DNA from: Bacillota bacterium | Lineage (GTDB): Bacteria; Bacillota; Clostridia; Christensenellales; CAG-138 | Assembly: GCA_023399275.1 (NCBI GenBank) | Contig: JAEWQH010000095.1 | Location: 1-33,659 of the forward strand | DNA: 33,659 bases | Reading direction: 5' to 3' | In this document: positions 15,696 through 24,481 of the stretch, piece after piece | Position numbering within the stretch: position 1 is the stretch's first letter | How the letters are laid out: each line of letters starts with the position of its first letter | Translations under genes and position numbers: made by a program | The notes under the pieces: model-generated | Database searches by the model: none | Seen by the model: the letters and a program-made list of their open reading frames with translations, nothing else | Told to the model about the DNA's origin: nothing

Positions 15696-16646
15696 ATGAG
15701 GGATGTGATCATCGGCATCGATATCGGCGGAACGCATCTGCGCATCGGCGCGGTGGATCGCGCGGGGCGTGTGCACTGCTTTGTAAAGCGGGAGAGCAGC
15801 GCGGTCTGCGGCGCGGACGGCTCCGCCTCGCGCCTCGTCGCGTTGATTCGCGCGTATCTGGCGCAAAATGAGTTGACGGACCGGGCGGCGGCACTTGCGG
15901 TGGGATTTCCTTCTACCGTGAGCCGGGATAAACGAATCGTATTCAGCAGCCCCAATCTGCCGCTCGGCGGTGCGGATGGGTTGGACGGGCGGGACGTCGT
16001 CGCCCTGCTGAAGAACGCGCTCGGTATGCCGGTGTTTCTCGACAAGGATACCGTTTTTTTGCTGCAATATGATCTGGTGCGGCTCGGGTTGCGGGGTAAG
16101 GGCTGCACCGTGGGGATCTATTATGGCACGGGGATCGGCAACGCAGTGTTTCTGGACGGGCGGTTTCTCTGTGGCAAGCACGGCGTTGCGTGCGAGCTGG
16201 GGCACATTCCGTTTTACGGCAGCAGAAATCTCTGCGGCTGCGGCAGCCGCGGCTGCGCGGAGACGCACGCTGCCGGCTATGTGCTGCGGGCGCTCTGGGC
16301 GGAGCACTTTGCAGACGAGCCGTTTTCAGAACTGTTTTTGCGCCATGGCGATGACGAACGTATCCTGCGCTTTCTCGAGGCGATGGCGATTCCATTTGCG
16401 ACAGAGCTGAACATCTTTGATCCGGATCAGGTTATTCTCGGCGGAGGCGTGGCGCAGATGCGCGGGTTCCCGATGGAGCGATTGATGGCATATGTGTGCG
16501 CGTTTGCGCGCAAACCGTATCCCGGCGAGGATTTCACACTGCTGCGTGCGTCCGCAGCGCCTGAGATCGGCGTTGCTGGAGCGGCGTATTATGCCATGGA
16601 GCGGCTTGCGGGTTTTACTACAGTTGAAAGAGGAGACGATATATGA
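15696..16646 (+). CDS. ROK-family sugar kinase, D-allose kinase (AlsK)-like
   Basis: The 316-residue product has the ROK ATP motif IGIDIGGTHLRIG (residues 6-18), catalytic Asp118 in LDKDT, CELGHIPF and the zinc motif CGCGSRGC (ligands His170, Cys180, Cys182, Cys187). Several stretches resemble E. coli D-allose kinase rather than glucokinase: GFPSTVSRDKR, SSPNLPL and NIFDPDQVILGGGV. It should phosphorylate an aldohexose at O6 in the cytoplasm. The stop overlaps the start of a PfkB kinase gene by four bases (ATGA), so the two enzymes are made together. No epimerase of the AlsE type is adjacent, though the upstream ribose-type importer could supply the sugar. Substrate is inference. Confidence 0.87.
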   Translation: MRDVIIGIDIGGTHLRIGAVDRAGRVHCFVKRESSAVCGADGSASRLVALIRAYLAQNELTDRAAALAVGFPSTVSRDKRIVFSSPNLPLGGADGLDGRDVVALLKNALGMPVFLDKDTVFLLQYDLVRLGLRGKGCTVGIYYGTGIGNAVFLDGRFLCGKHGVACELGHIPFYGSRNLCGCGSRGCAETHAAGYVLRALWAEHFADEPFSELFLRHGDDERILRFLEAMAIPFATELNIFDPDQVILGGGVAQMRGFPMERLMAYVCAFARKPYPGEDFTLLRASAAPEIGVAGAAYYAMERLAGFTTVERGDDI

Positions 16647-17635
16647 AAAAACTGCGATTTAGCGTTATCGGTGCGGCCCATTTGGATACGCTGGTGGAGG
16701 GGATAGACGAGCGCGCGCTGCGGCAGGGGTCCGCGCCGGCGGAGCAGATACGGCTTGGATTTGGCGGGGATGCGCTCAACGAAGCGGTTACGCTGGCGCG
16801 CCTCGGCGGCGAGGTTGATCTGATCAGCAAGATCGGCGCGGATCGCGCTGGGGATATGGTGCTGGACTTCTGCGCGGACGCGGGGCTGCCCTCCGGGCAT
16901 ATCCGGCGAGAGGATGGGTTATCGACCAGTGTGAACATCGTGCTGGTCGACCAAGCTGGCGAAAGGCGGTTTATCACCGACCCGCGCAGCAGCCTGCGTG
17001 CGCTTGCGCCGGAGGATGTGTTGCCGTTTGCAGATGCAATGGCGGAGGTGGTGTGTTTTGCGAGCATGTTCGTGTTTCCGCACTTCCGCGCGGCGGAGCT
17101 GGAGGCGCTGTTCATGCGGATCAAGGCGCGCGGCTGTCTGCTTGCGGCGGACATGACCAAACGCAAAAATGGCGAACGACTGCCCGACCTCGCGCGCGTT
17201 TGGCCGCATCTCGATATTCTCTTTGCCAACGCGGAGGAGGCGGGGTTGCTCGCGCAGGCGACGGAGGTGGAGGCGATCGCGCAGGAGATACGCGGCTTTG
17301 GGGTTGGCTGCGTGGTCATCAAGACGGGAGCGCGCGGCTGCTACGTCGCGTCGGACGCGTTTACGGGCGCGGTGCCGGGCTGCAGGAGCCGCGCGTGCGT
17401 GGATACCACCGGCGCGGGGGATACCTTTGCGGCGGCGTTTCTCTTTGCGCGTGCGGCAGGTACACGCCTGGAGGACTGCGCGCGCTTTGCCAACGCGGCG
17501 GCGTCCATCTGCGTGGAACATCTCGGCGCGCTGACGCATGTGCTGACGCTTGATGAGGTACTGCTGCGCTGTCGCGAAAATTATGGACCGGACTTCGATG
17601 CGCTGGCGGATTGTACGGGGCAGCAGGCGCTGTGA
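16643..17635 (+). CDS. PfkB/ribokinase-family carbohydrate kinase
   Basis: The 330-residue product shows LGFGGDALNEAVTLARLGG (sugar-binding glycine-rich segment, near residues 38-56), DLISKIGAD, and DTTGAGDTF at about 254 with catalytic Asp260. It is a cytoplasmic ATP-dependent sugar kinase. Translation is coupled to the ROK kinase by a four-base overlap, with AAAGAGGAG inside the ROK gene. The pair may phosphorylate two different sugars, or act in series so that PfkB adds a second phosphate to a ketose phosphate. The specific substrate cannot be told. It is followed by a strong terminator. Confidence 0.88.
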   Translation: MKKLRFSVIGAAHLDTLVEGIDERALRQGSAPAEQIRLGFGGDALNEAVTLARLGGEVDLISKIGADRAGDMVLDFCADAGLPSGHIRREDGLSTSVNIVLVDQAGERRFITDPRSSLRALAPEDVLPFADAMAEVVCFASMFVFPHFRAAELEALFMRIKARGCLLAADMTKRKNGERLPDLARVWPHLDILFANAEEAGLLAQATEVEAIAQEIRGFGVGCVVIKTGARGCYVASDAFTGAVPGCRSRACVDTTGAGDTFAAAFLFARAAGTRLEDCARFANAAASICVEHLGALTHVLTLDEVLLRCRENYGPDFDALADCTGQQAL

Positions 17636-17718
17636 AGCGAGCGGGAGATGAACAAAAACCCGCGCTGATACAGCCGAAGATTCTCGCCTCCGACTCCGGT
17701 CAAAGACTTTTGATATGC

Positions 17719-17750
17719 AAAAACTGACGCCGGGAACAGCGTCAGTTTTT
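17719..17750. terminator. Bidirectional intrinsic terminator
   Basis: AAAAACTGACGC (17719-17730) pairs perfectly with GCGTCAGTTTTT (17739-17750). The T-run works for the PfkB gene and the A-run gives a U-tract for the convergent surface-protein gene. Confidence 0.9.
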
Positions 17751-17782
17751 CGGTTTTGTCTTAGCAGCTTTGCCAGATCGCC

Positions 17783-19852
17783 CTACCGGCGGCGATGGCG
17801 GCGGCGCGGCGCATTGGAGATCTGCATGATCAGCAGTACGACGCCGAAGAGAAGGATGATTCCGCCGCAGATGTAGATCCATGAATAGGTGCTGCCCTGC
17901 ACCGGATCGAGCAGGTCGCTCATGCCGCTTTTTTCAAAGTAGCGTGCCGTCCCGCTCTGCTGAATGGAGCTGGAGGCGTAGTTTGCATCCGCCGCGCGGA
18001 TGGCGGTTAAAGAATACGAATCGCCCTCGGGCGCGGTGACCGTAACGGTGTAGGCGCCTTCCTCTGCGCCAGCCTCGATCTTGCAGCCGTCCAGCTGGAA
18101 GTCGAGCGCACCTTCGCCGCTTCCGCCGGAGAGGCGGATATCAAACGTGCTGCCGGAGAAGGCGCTTTCGTTCCAGCCGCTGATGGCAAGCGTGGACTGC
18201 ATTGCGGGGGAAGTCGTGCCTTCAAAGACCGCGGCGGCGGAAGCATCGTAGGTGGCGTCTCCTGCTTTGCTGACGCTGACGGAGTAGTCCTTGCCTGCCT
18301 GCGGGTAGACGGAGATGATGTAGATATTGCTCTCGCCGCTCTTGAGCCGCGCCGCGCAGCCGTCATTGGTGGAGAGCGTGGTGGCGCCCGTTCCGTTGCC
18401 GCCGCCTACGGCGATCTCAAATGTGCTGCCTGCGGGCGCGTCCGCAATCCAGTTATCGATCTTGAGCGCGTTTTGCGTACCCTTGCCGGCTTGGCCGTGG
18501 TAGGTGCGGCTCTGCTGGGAGAGGTAGTGGTCCGTTTCGCCCATCACGGCGTTGAGCGAGTAGCCGCCTGCGGAGGTGACGGTGACCGTATATTTCGTCT
18601 CGGTGGTGCCGGTTGCGGGCGAAACTGTGCAGCCGCTGGCGACAAAGCTGATCGGCGCGCCTTCGGAGCCGCCCAGAACCTGGATGGAGAAGCTGTCGTT
18701 GCAGTTTTTTGCCTCCGACCAGCCGGATACCGTCAGCGAGCGCGCCGTTGTCTTCTTGGAGATGCCGCTGACGGAAGCGGAGACGCTGTTGTAGCCGTAG
18801 TTGCCTGCGCGCGTGGCCGTTACAGCATAGGGGCCGACCGAATCCACGGTGACCTCATATTCTTCGAGCGAAAGCTGTGTGACGGTGCAGCCGACCGAGG
18901 AGAGCGCCATCGCCTCGCTCGTGCTGCCGCCGCGGACACGCAGCGTAAACGTTTCCCCGCTCTTCGCGTTTTCGATCCAGCCTTCGATGTGGATCGGCGA
19001 TTGGTTGGACTTGCTGGCGCAGCCGCTCAGGCGCGCGGAGTAGGCGGCGTTGTAGTTCGTGTTGCCGTCCATCATGGCGGTGAGCTCATAGGAGCCGACG
19101 CGGGTGACGGTAACTTCAAACTCCGTATCCGCGGTTCCGACCGTGGGGGAGATGGTGCAGCCATCCGTCTGGAAGGAGATCGCGCCGTTGGTGCTACCGC
19201 CCGTGACGCGGATCTTGAAGTGGTCGTAGTAGTCGCCCGCGCCGCCCCATCCGGAGATGCTCAGCGGCAATTGATCCGCGCGGCCCGCAAGCCCCGTGCG
19301 CGTATCGCGCGCGAGCTCAGAGGTGCCGCTGGACGCCGCGGTCAGAGAATAGACGCCGGAGCCGGTGACGGTGACGGTATACGTATCGGCACCGGTGCCG
19401 CTTTGCGGAAACACGGTGCAGTTGCTTGCGGTAAACGTGATCGGTTCGGCAGGCGAAACGCCGGAGAGGGAGACCTCGAAGCTTTCTCCGCAGTTCTTCG
19501 CGCCCTGCCAGGATACGATGGCGAGCGCGTTCGAGCCGCGCACGGCGAAGTCGGCCGCGCCGGTTAGAATCGGCGCATCCTGCGCGGGCTGAAACTGCAC
19601 GACGTTGGCCACGGCCTCGGAGGCGGCCTGCTTTGCTTCCTCCAAGTGGAAGGACTGCAGCAGCGTTCTGGTTGCCGCACTGGCGGGCTTGTATGCAAAG
19701 ATGACTGCGAGACCAAAGAACAGTGTGAATGCCGAGAGTGCATATACCCGACGCTTGGACCGCTTCCGTGAGGAACGAACAGACCGCCCGCGCGAAGCGG
19801 AACGGTTGGGTTGCACGACGCGTGAAGATGTTTGTCTACCCGCCTGACCCAT
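17783..19852 (-). CDS. Membrane-anchored surface protein with six Ig-like repeats
   Basis: The 689-residue product has an N-terminal Arg/Ser/Lys-rich cytoplasmic segment (1-34), a hydrophobic segment (about 35-59, ending in a possible ASA cleavage site), six tandem repeats of about 88 residues (108-635), then a second membrane helix (about 657-676) and a basic tail. Each repeat has a ISGW-like start, a GGS turn, one conserved Cys in a (D/S)GCT-like motif, YTVTVT and a TA...Y end. I do not recognise a named family; the beta-rich pattern suggests Ig-like or MBG-like domains. ATG at 19852 is used because GGAGG sits just upstream. Function is probably adhesion or cell-surface structure. The first repeat lacks the GGS glycine pair. 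Confidence 0.82.
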   Translation of the reverse strand: MGQAGRQTSSRVVQPNRSASRGRSVRSSRKRSKRRVYALSAFTLFFGLAVIFAYKPASAATRTLLQSFHLEEAKQAASEAVANVVQFQPAQDAPILTGAADFAVRGSNALAIVSWQGAKNCGESFEVSLSGVSPAEPITFTASNCTVFPQSGTGADTYTVTVTGSGVYSLTAASSGTSELARDTRTGLAGRADQLPLSISGWGGAGDYYDHFKIRVTGGSTNGAISFQTDGCTISPTVGTADTEFEVTVTRVGSYELTAMMDGNTNYNAAYSARLSGCASKSNQSPIHIEGWIENAKSGETFTLRVRGGSTSEAMALSSVGCTVTQLSLEEYEVTVDSVGPYAVTATRAGNYGYNSVSASVSGISKKTTARSLTVSGWSEAKNCNDSFSIQVLGGSEGAPISFVASGCTVSPATGTTETKYTVTVTSAGGYSLNAVMGETDHYLSQQSRTYHGQAGKGTQNALKIDNWIADAPAGSTFEIAVGGGNGTGATTLSTNDGCAARLKSGESNIYIISVYPQAGKDYSVSVSKAGDATYDASAAAVFEGTTSPAMQSTLAISGWNESAFSGSTFDIRLSGGSGEGALDFQLDGCKIEAGAEEGAYTVTVTAPEGDSYSLTAIRAADANYASSSIQQSGTARYFEKSGMSDLLDPVQGSTYSWIYICGGIILLFGVVLLIMQISNAPRRRHRRR
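17948..19531 (-). repeat. Six diverged protein-level repeats in the surface protein gene
   Basis: Six units of about 264 bases encode domains that share Trp near the start, a Gly-Gly-Ser turn, a single conserved Cys and a VTVT strand. Similarity is at protein level; no long exact DNA repeat was seen, so the array looks old rather than recently expanded. Units 1 and 4 each carry a second Cys in AKNC, and they are also the closest pair in wording (AKNC..SF). Confidence 0.75.
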
Positions 19853-19959
19853 TGATATTTCCTCCGGTTTATCGATGCAAAACACGGCGATGAAGCACAA
19901 TCCTGCAACGTCCGTCATCTGGTAACAATTGCGTTACGGTATATTCATGGAAATTTAAT

Positions 19960-19991
19960 ATTATACTATCGTCCTGCGTATGTATTGTCAA
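19960..19991 (-). promoter_or_regulatory. Promoter of the surface-protein gene
   Basis: On the minus strand TTGACA (19986-19991) is followed after 17 bases by TAGTAT (19963-19968); a perfect TATAAT overlaps at 19960-19965 with a 20-base spacer. The start would give a leader of about 100 bases. A GTAAC/GTTAC inverted repeat (about 19922-19937) lies in that leader. Confidence 0.65.
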
Positions 19992-20859
19992 GGGAAAATT
20001 AACAAATTATTGTATTACGGCTGGATTTCATGCACAATCTGTAGGGGTTAAACATGCCGGCGGAAAGATTTCGTGCAGTCGTGGTTTCTGCCCGTTTTGC
20101 ATAAGGATTTCCGTGCGGCGCATCCGGTGGGGGACGGCGGTTTTATTTTGCATCTGGTTTGGTATAACAGGTCGAATTCATGCAAGAAAATACATGATTT
20201 TAGATACCTTATGGGGTAATTGCAAAATTCGGCTCAAAGGAGCGTCTTTTGCAAAACGGAAGCTTTCCTCACCGACGCCTTCAAAATGCGCATGCGCCCT
20301 GCTGGAAAAAATTTTTTCGATATCAGGGTAGAATAGACGAAAGAAAAGCAGCGTGTCTTTCGGCGCGCGAGACATTGCCGGTCATAATCAGACGAAAACC
20401 ACATCCCAAATGGCAGGGTGGCTTGCATCGCTATCGGCCGTGATCACGCGCCGCAGTCTTTCGTGTGGGAGATGTCCGCGGTCGTTTCAGCGGAATGCGC
20501 GTGCCCGACGGGGTGGCCGCCATCGCCGCTGCGATTTTTGGGCACACCCCCGATCCAGGCAAAAGTCTGTTTGTAATGCGCAACGGCACCTGCAGAGCCA
20601 CAAATCTGACCGGCGTCGCATTCGCATGCACGGCCGATCGTCTGCCGCTGATCCTCCGAAAATTTCCGGGTTCTTTCATTTATGAAGACGATCTTTTGTT
20701 TTACCGGCGCCCTTTTTACACCCAGTCGCGAAATGGCGCCGCGCATCAAGCCAGGCGCGTCTGCATGTGCCCAAACCGGTGTGAAAAGCGCCGGTAGCGA
20801 CAGGTGGCCTGCGTGCTTCGATGCAGCTGGCCAGCTGTGAGGAGAGGACTGTCATACGT
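19992..20859. other. About 0.9 kb without a convincing gene
   Basis: Short open frames occur on both strands (for example plus 20465-20797 and minus 20444-20749), but none has a good ribosome site, a recognisable motif or family-like composition. Notable items are a TGGTATAAC extended -10-like sequence near 20159, the palindromes GCGCATGCGC (20288-20297) and AAAAAATTTTTT (20306-20317), and no tRNA, terminator or insertion-sequence ends. It could hold a decayed gene, a small RNA or only regulatory DNA. Confidence 0.5.
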
Positions 20860-20888
20860 TTGACATATAGGCAGGATTATACTACACT
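20860..20888 (+). promoter_or_regulatory. Promoter of the third LacI-family gene
   Basis: A perfect TTGACA (20860-20865) and TACACT (20883-20888) are spaced by 17 bases; TATAAT further on (20893-20898) has no partner at the right distance. Predicted start near 20895, about 60 bases before the ATG. Confidence 0.6.
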
Positions 20889-20954
20889 TGTATATAATTT
20901 AACCCAGTCATCTAAACAGATCGAAGGAAACGGATGAGCATAAAGGAGCAGCTT

Positions 20955-21932
20955 ATGGCGAACATTAAGGATGTGGCAAAGCTGAGCGGATTTACCGTAA
21001 CGACCGTCTCGCGCATGCTGAATAACCGCGGATATGTCAGCGAATCTGCCCGGCAGAAGATCAAGAAGGCGATGGTGGAGCTCGACTACCATCCCAATGA
21101 AATCGCCCGCTCATTGTCGGCAAAGAGGAGCAAGATGATCGGATTGATCGTCCCCTCCGCCAGCAATCCGTATTTTTGCATGATCATCGACGCGGTGGAA
21201 CGGTATGCGTCTAAGGTAGGATACAAACTTCTGCTGTGCAATTCCAACCGCGAGATCGAGAAGGAGATCGAGTACTTTCGCATGCTCAATGCCAACCGCG
21301 TCGCTGGCGTTATCGTTGCGAGCCGTACGCAGGATCTGGATCGGAGCATCCGCAACGAATCGCTGATCATATCGATCGACCGCGTGATCTCCCCGCGCAT
21401 CCCGTCAATCTGTTCGGATAACTTTCAGGGCGGCGTGCTTGCCGCGGAGCATCTGATCGCGAAGGGATGCAAGATGCTGGCGCATATCAGCGGCAGTTCC
21501 AATCTGAACATGGATGCAAACAAGCGATATGACGGTTTCAAGGCGGTTTGCGAGAAGCACCATCTGCCGCATGTTGTGCTGGACGCAGAGGAGGAGCAGT
21601 TCTACGCGATGAACTATGCAGACATCATCGCGTTTCTGCTGGACCACTATCCGGATGTCGACGGCATCTTTACCTCAAACGACGTGCTTGCGGCGCAGGT
21701 GGTGCAGCTTTGTGCGCAGCGCGGCATCCGTATTCCAGAGCAGATGAAGGTGGTCGGATATGACGACATCGACATGTGCAAACTCTATACCCCGACGATT
21801 ACGACGATCCACCAGTCGGTAGACGACATCTGCCGCTATGCGGTCGAGAGCATCGTCCGCAGCGAAAAGGACGCGGCGCTGCCCAACAGCGTCGTCTTCG
21901 GCGTATCGCTGATCGAGCGCGGCACCACTTGA
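20955..21932 (+). CDS. LacI-family transcriptional regulator
   Basis: The 325-residue product begins MANIKDVAKLSGFTVTTVSR, a standard LacI DNA-binding head, followed by the hinge (IARSLSAKRSK) and a sensor domain starting IGLIVPSASNPYFCMII, with VVGYDDIDMCKLYTP near the end. ATG at 20955 is preferred since AAAGGAG stands six bases upstream and family members start here; an ATG at 20934 with AAGGA would add seven residues. An HSL-type esterase gene follows after 47 bases, and the sucrose phosphorylase gene converges beyond that, so this regulator may control these or the downstream acyl-sugar operon. Effector unknown. Confidence 0.92.
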   Translation: MANIKDVAKLSGFTVTTVSRMLNNRGYVSESARQKIKKAMVELDYHPNEIARSLSAKRSKMIGLIVPSASNPYFCMIIDAVERYASKVGYKLLLCNSNREIEKEIEYFRMLNANRVAGVIVASRTQDLDRSIRNESLIISIDRVISPRIPSICSDNFQGGVLAAEHLIAKGCKMLAHISGSSNLNMDANKRYDGFKAVCEKHHLPHVVLDAEEEQFYAMNYADIIAFLLDHYPDVDGIFTSNDVLAAQVVQLCAQRGIRIPEQMKVVGYDDIDMCKLYTPTITTIHQSVDDICRYAVESIVRSEKDAALPNSVVFGVSLIERGTT

Positions 21933-21979
21933 AGGAGCATGCGCAGGCAGATCGTTTGCATCACGAGGGAAGAGGTAGC

Positions 21980-22918
21980 ATGAAAAGCGAACATGATATT
22001 TTGCCCGAGCTGCAGGGGTTCATTGCGGCAAGCCCGATCGTCGATCTGGAAGACCTGCCGCAGGATCTGGAACTGCCGCCGCTGGATCAAACACCCTGCA
22101 AAGAAGTGACCTGCTCGGAAGAGTGGATCCCGGCGCAGGAAAGGCAGATCCGCGTCCTGCGGTATTCACCGGTGCACCAAGAAAAGGAGCGAACCGCGGC
22201 GCTGCTCTGGATCCACGGCGGGGGATACTTTGCCGGTGCGCCGGAAGCAGACGCGCCGCTCTGCCGGCAGTTTGTGCTGGAGGCCGGGGTCGAGGTGATC
22301 GCCGTAGACTATCGGCTGGCGCCGAAGCACCCCTATCCGGCCGGGCTGGAGGATTGTTACGCCGCTTTGCGTTGGATGGAGGAAGAAGCGGCGAATTTGT
22401 GCATTGATCCCGGGCGAATCGCCGTTGCAGGCGTCAGTGCCGGCGGAGGGCTGACGGCTGCGTTGACGCTGCTTGCCCGGGACCGCGGCGGCCCGAAGAT
22501 CGCATTTCAGATGCCGCTGTACCCCATGCTGGACGATACCGGCGGCACCCCCTCGGCACATGAAATCACGCGAGAGAACTTTCCGCATGTATGGAATCGA
22601 AGCCACAATCAGACCGCGTGGCGCTGGTATCTCGGCGAGCGTTGCGGCGGGGACACCGTGCCGGTCTACGCGGCCCCATACCGAGCGCAGTCGCTGGCCG
22701 GACTGCCGCCGGCATATACCTGCATCGGTTCGCTCGATCTGTTTCGAGACGAGACCATAGACTACGTTGCGCGGCTGTCGCGCGCGGATGTGCCGGTGGA
22801 GTTTCACCTCTATCCGGGGTGCTACCATGCATTTGAGGTCGCATCGGACACGTTGGACATCTGTGTTCGCGCGCGGGCGGAGTATGTATCGGCGCTGAGG
22901 AAAGGGCTCGGCGGATAG
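21980..22918 (+). CDS. Alpha/beta hydrolase, hormone-sensitive-lipase (HSL) family esterase
   Basis: The 312-residue product has the HSL oxyanion motif HGGGY (79-83), nucleophile Ser153 in GVSAGG, acid Asp253 in SLDLFRDE and His283 in CYHAF. Members hydrolyse short-chain carboxyl esters in the cytoplasm; no signal peptide is seen. The start ATG follows AAGAGGT, 47 bases after the LacI gene, so the two form a small operon. It is the first of several ester hydrolases in the right-hand third of the window. Substrate is unknown. Confidence 0.92.
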   Translation: MKSEHDILPELQGFIAASPIVDLEDLPQDLELPPLDQTPCKEVTCSEEWIPAQERQIRVLRYSPVHQEKERTAALLWIHGGGYFAGAPEADAPLCRQFVLEAGVEVIAVDYRLAPKHPYPAGLEDCYAALRWMEEEAANLCIDPGRIAVAGVSAGGGLTAALTLLARDRGGPKIAFQMPLYPMLDDTGGTPSAHEITRENFPHVWNRSHNQTAWRWYLGERCGGDTVPVYAAPYRAQSLAGLPPAYTCIGSLDLFRDETIDYVARLSRADVPVEFHLYPGCYHAFEVASDTLDICVRARAEYVSALRKGLGG

Positions 22919-22921
22919 ATG

Positions 22922-22948
22922 GGCGAGGCGCTGCCGCTGCGCCTCGCC
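22922..22948 (+). other. Hairpin just after the HSL esterase gene
   Basis: GGCGAGGCG (22922-22930) and CGCCTCGCC (22940-22948) form a perfect nine-base stem without T-run, 3 bases after the stop codon. A true terminator follows at 22971. Confidence 0.5.
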
Positions 22949-22970
22949 GGCTGACCGGATTTGAAAAGAT

Positions 22971-23010
22971 AAAAAGACAGCCGCGCGGGTGCCCCTGCGG
23001 CTGTCTTTTT
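22971..23010. terminator. Bidirectional intrinsic terminator
   Basis: Fourteen-base arms (22971-22984 and 22997-23010) pair perfectly, with AAAAA on the left and TTTTT on the right. It serves both the HSL esterase gene and the convergent sucrose phosphorylase gene. Confidence 0.92.
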
Positions 23011-23032
23011 ATATATGCGAACAGGAAACTGC

Positions 23033-24481
23033 TCAGGCGTCCAACTCCAGCGCCTGCCGGACGCCGGATTCGTCCGAATAGCGGATCGAGAAGGTGTGCT
23101 GCGCCATATCCGCGATAAGCATCGCTTCGCTGCCACCCCCGGCACGGCGGATGGTCAGAATGGACCCGTCCGCTTCCGCCTCAAATGTGCCCGAGAACGC
23201 GGGGCAGCTGCTCCGAAACCGGAGCAACGCAAGCAGGCGCTTCACGACGGGATGCTCCACCTCCCGGGCGATCTCTTCGAGCGTATAGCTGTGACGGTTG
23301 ATGTCGCGGCCGTTTTTTGTGCGCTCCAGCAACTCGATGTCATTTTTGCCGGCCAGCAGGCCGACGTAGTAGATCTGCGGTACGCCGGGGGCAAAGATCT
23401 GTATGGCGCGCGCGGTCAGATAGGCGTCGTCATCGTCTCCCAACGCCGAATAGTAGGTGCAGTTGATCTGGTAGATGTCCAGATTGTGATACGCCTCCGT
23501 GCTGTAGACGCGCTTCACGTTTGCTCCGCGGGAAAATAGCGTTTCCCGTGTGTGCTCGATCTGCTCGTCCGTCAGCAACCCGCGCACATCGACTACGCCG
23601 ATGCCGTCGTGCGTGTCGAGCGTTGTAAACTGCTTTCTCGGGCAGATATTGAGCCAGTGCAGCAATGCGGCGGTTTCGCCGGTATAGAGGCTGTGGAGAA
23701 GCAGCATGGGCAGCGCAAAGTCATAAACCCAGTAACCGCGTTCGGCCAGCTTCAGCTGAATGGAGAAGTGCTCGTGCATTTCGGGCAGGATCTCCACGCC
23801 GTATGGGGCCGTAATCTGCCGCGCAAAATCGAGCATCTCCCAGATTTCGGGCTCTTCAAAAAAACAGCTGCCGCCGACCTTCTTCGCCGCATAGGCAAAC
23901 GCGTCCAGCCGGATAAAAGCCGCGCCAGCCTCGCACATATGCCGGAGCGTATCGCGGATAAATGCGCGGGTGACGTCCGAGGTGATATTCAGATCGATCT
24001 GCTCGTCTCCAAAGGTGCACCAAACCTTTTCCTCAGTGCCGTCCGCAAAGCGGGCGGTCACATACGGCGCGCGCGGCTTGCGTTTGTAGATCGCTTCGAG
24101 CTGTTTCTCGTTTGGCGCCCCACCCGGCCAGAACGTGTGGTAGCGGATGAACATATCCCGATATGCAGAGGCATCCTTTCGGCGAAGAAAGTCCTGATAA
24201 TATTCCGATTGGCACGAAATATGATTGATCATGAAGTCAAACATCGTGTCATACGCCGCGCTCAGGGCTTCCACGTCGGCCCAGCTACCAAAGGCGGGAT
24301 CGACCGCGTCATACCGCAGCGGACAAAACCCGCGGTCCGCCGAGGACGGAAAGAACGGCAGAAGATGGACGCCTGCGATCGCCCCGCTAAAATAACGCTG
24401 AAGGGCGGTGTTCAATTCGGAGAGATTCTTGCCCATGCTGTCTGGATAGGTGATCAGCATGGGCGCATTTGTTGCTTGCAA
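23033..24481 (-). CDS. gtfA: Sucrose phosphorylase (GH13 subfamily 18)
   Basis: The enzyme converts sucrose and phosphate to glucose 1-phosphate and fructose in the cytoplasm. The 482-residue product follows the Leuconostoc sucrose phosphorylase along its whole length as I recall it: AMLITY-like start, GVHLLPFFPS, MFDFMINHIS, nucleophile Asp193 in RLDAFAYA, acid/base Glu234 in ILPEMHEH, Asp292 in TLDTHDGIGVVD and QIYYVGLLAGKND. I use a TTG start at 24481: GAGG lies seven bases upstream and the resulting seven residues before MLITY match the known protein in length. Relatives acting on sucrose 6-phosphate or glucosylglycerate are less likely given these motifs. It is a single gene, divergent from the ceramidase-like operon. 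Confidence 0.9.
   Translation of the reverse strand: MQATNAPMLITYPDSMGKNLSELNTALQRYFSGAIAGVHLLPFFPSSADRGFCPLRYDAVDPAFGSWADVEALSAAYDTMFDFMINHISCQSEYYQDFLRRKDASAYRDMFIRYHTFWPGGAPNEKQLEAIYKRKPRAPYVTARFADGTEEKVWCTFGDEQIDLNITSDVTRAFIRDTLRHMCEAGAAFIRLDAFAYAAKKVGGSCFFEEPEIWEMLDFARQITAPYGVEILPEMHEHFSIQLKLAERGYWVYDFALPMLLLHSLYTGETAALLHWLNICPRKQFTTLDTHDGIGVVDVRGLLTDEQIEHTRETLFSRGANVKRVYSTEAYHNLDIYQINCTYYSALGDDDDAYLTARAIQIFAPGVPQIYYVGLLAGKNDIELLERTKNGRDINRHSYTLEEIAREVEHPVVKRLLALLRFRSSCPAFSGTFEAEADGSILTIRRAGGGSEAMLIADMAQHTFSIRYSDESGVRQALELDA

Noticed and set aside
17948..19531. Surface-protein repeats as a CRISPR or recent DNA repeat array
   Set aside because: The units are similar at protein level only, about 264 bases long and in frame; no short exact repeats with spacers occur.
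18473..19567. Long plus-strand open frame opposite the surface protein
   Set aside because: Ala/Gly/Arg-rich low-complexity translation with no family features; the minus-strand frame has repeats, membrane segments, promoter and ribosome site.
20465..20797. Possible 110-residue hypothetical gene in the 0.9 kb gap
   Set aside because: GTG start without ribosome site, competing open frames on the other strand, and no recognisable motif; left as part of the unexplained gap.
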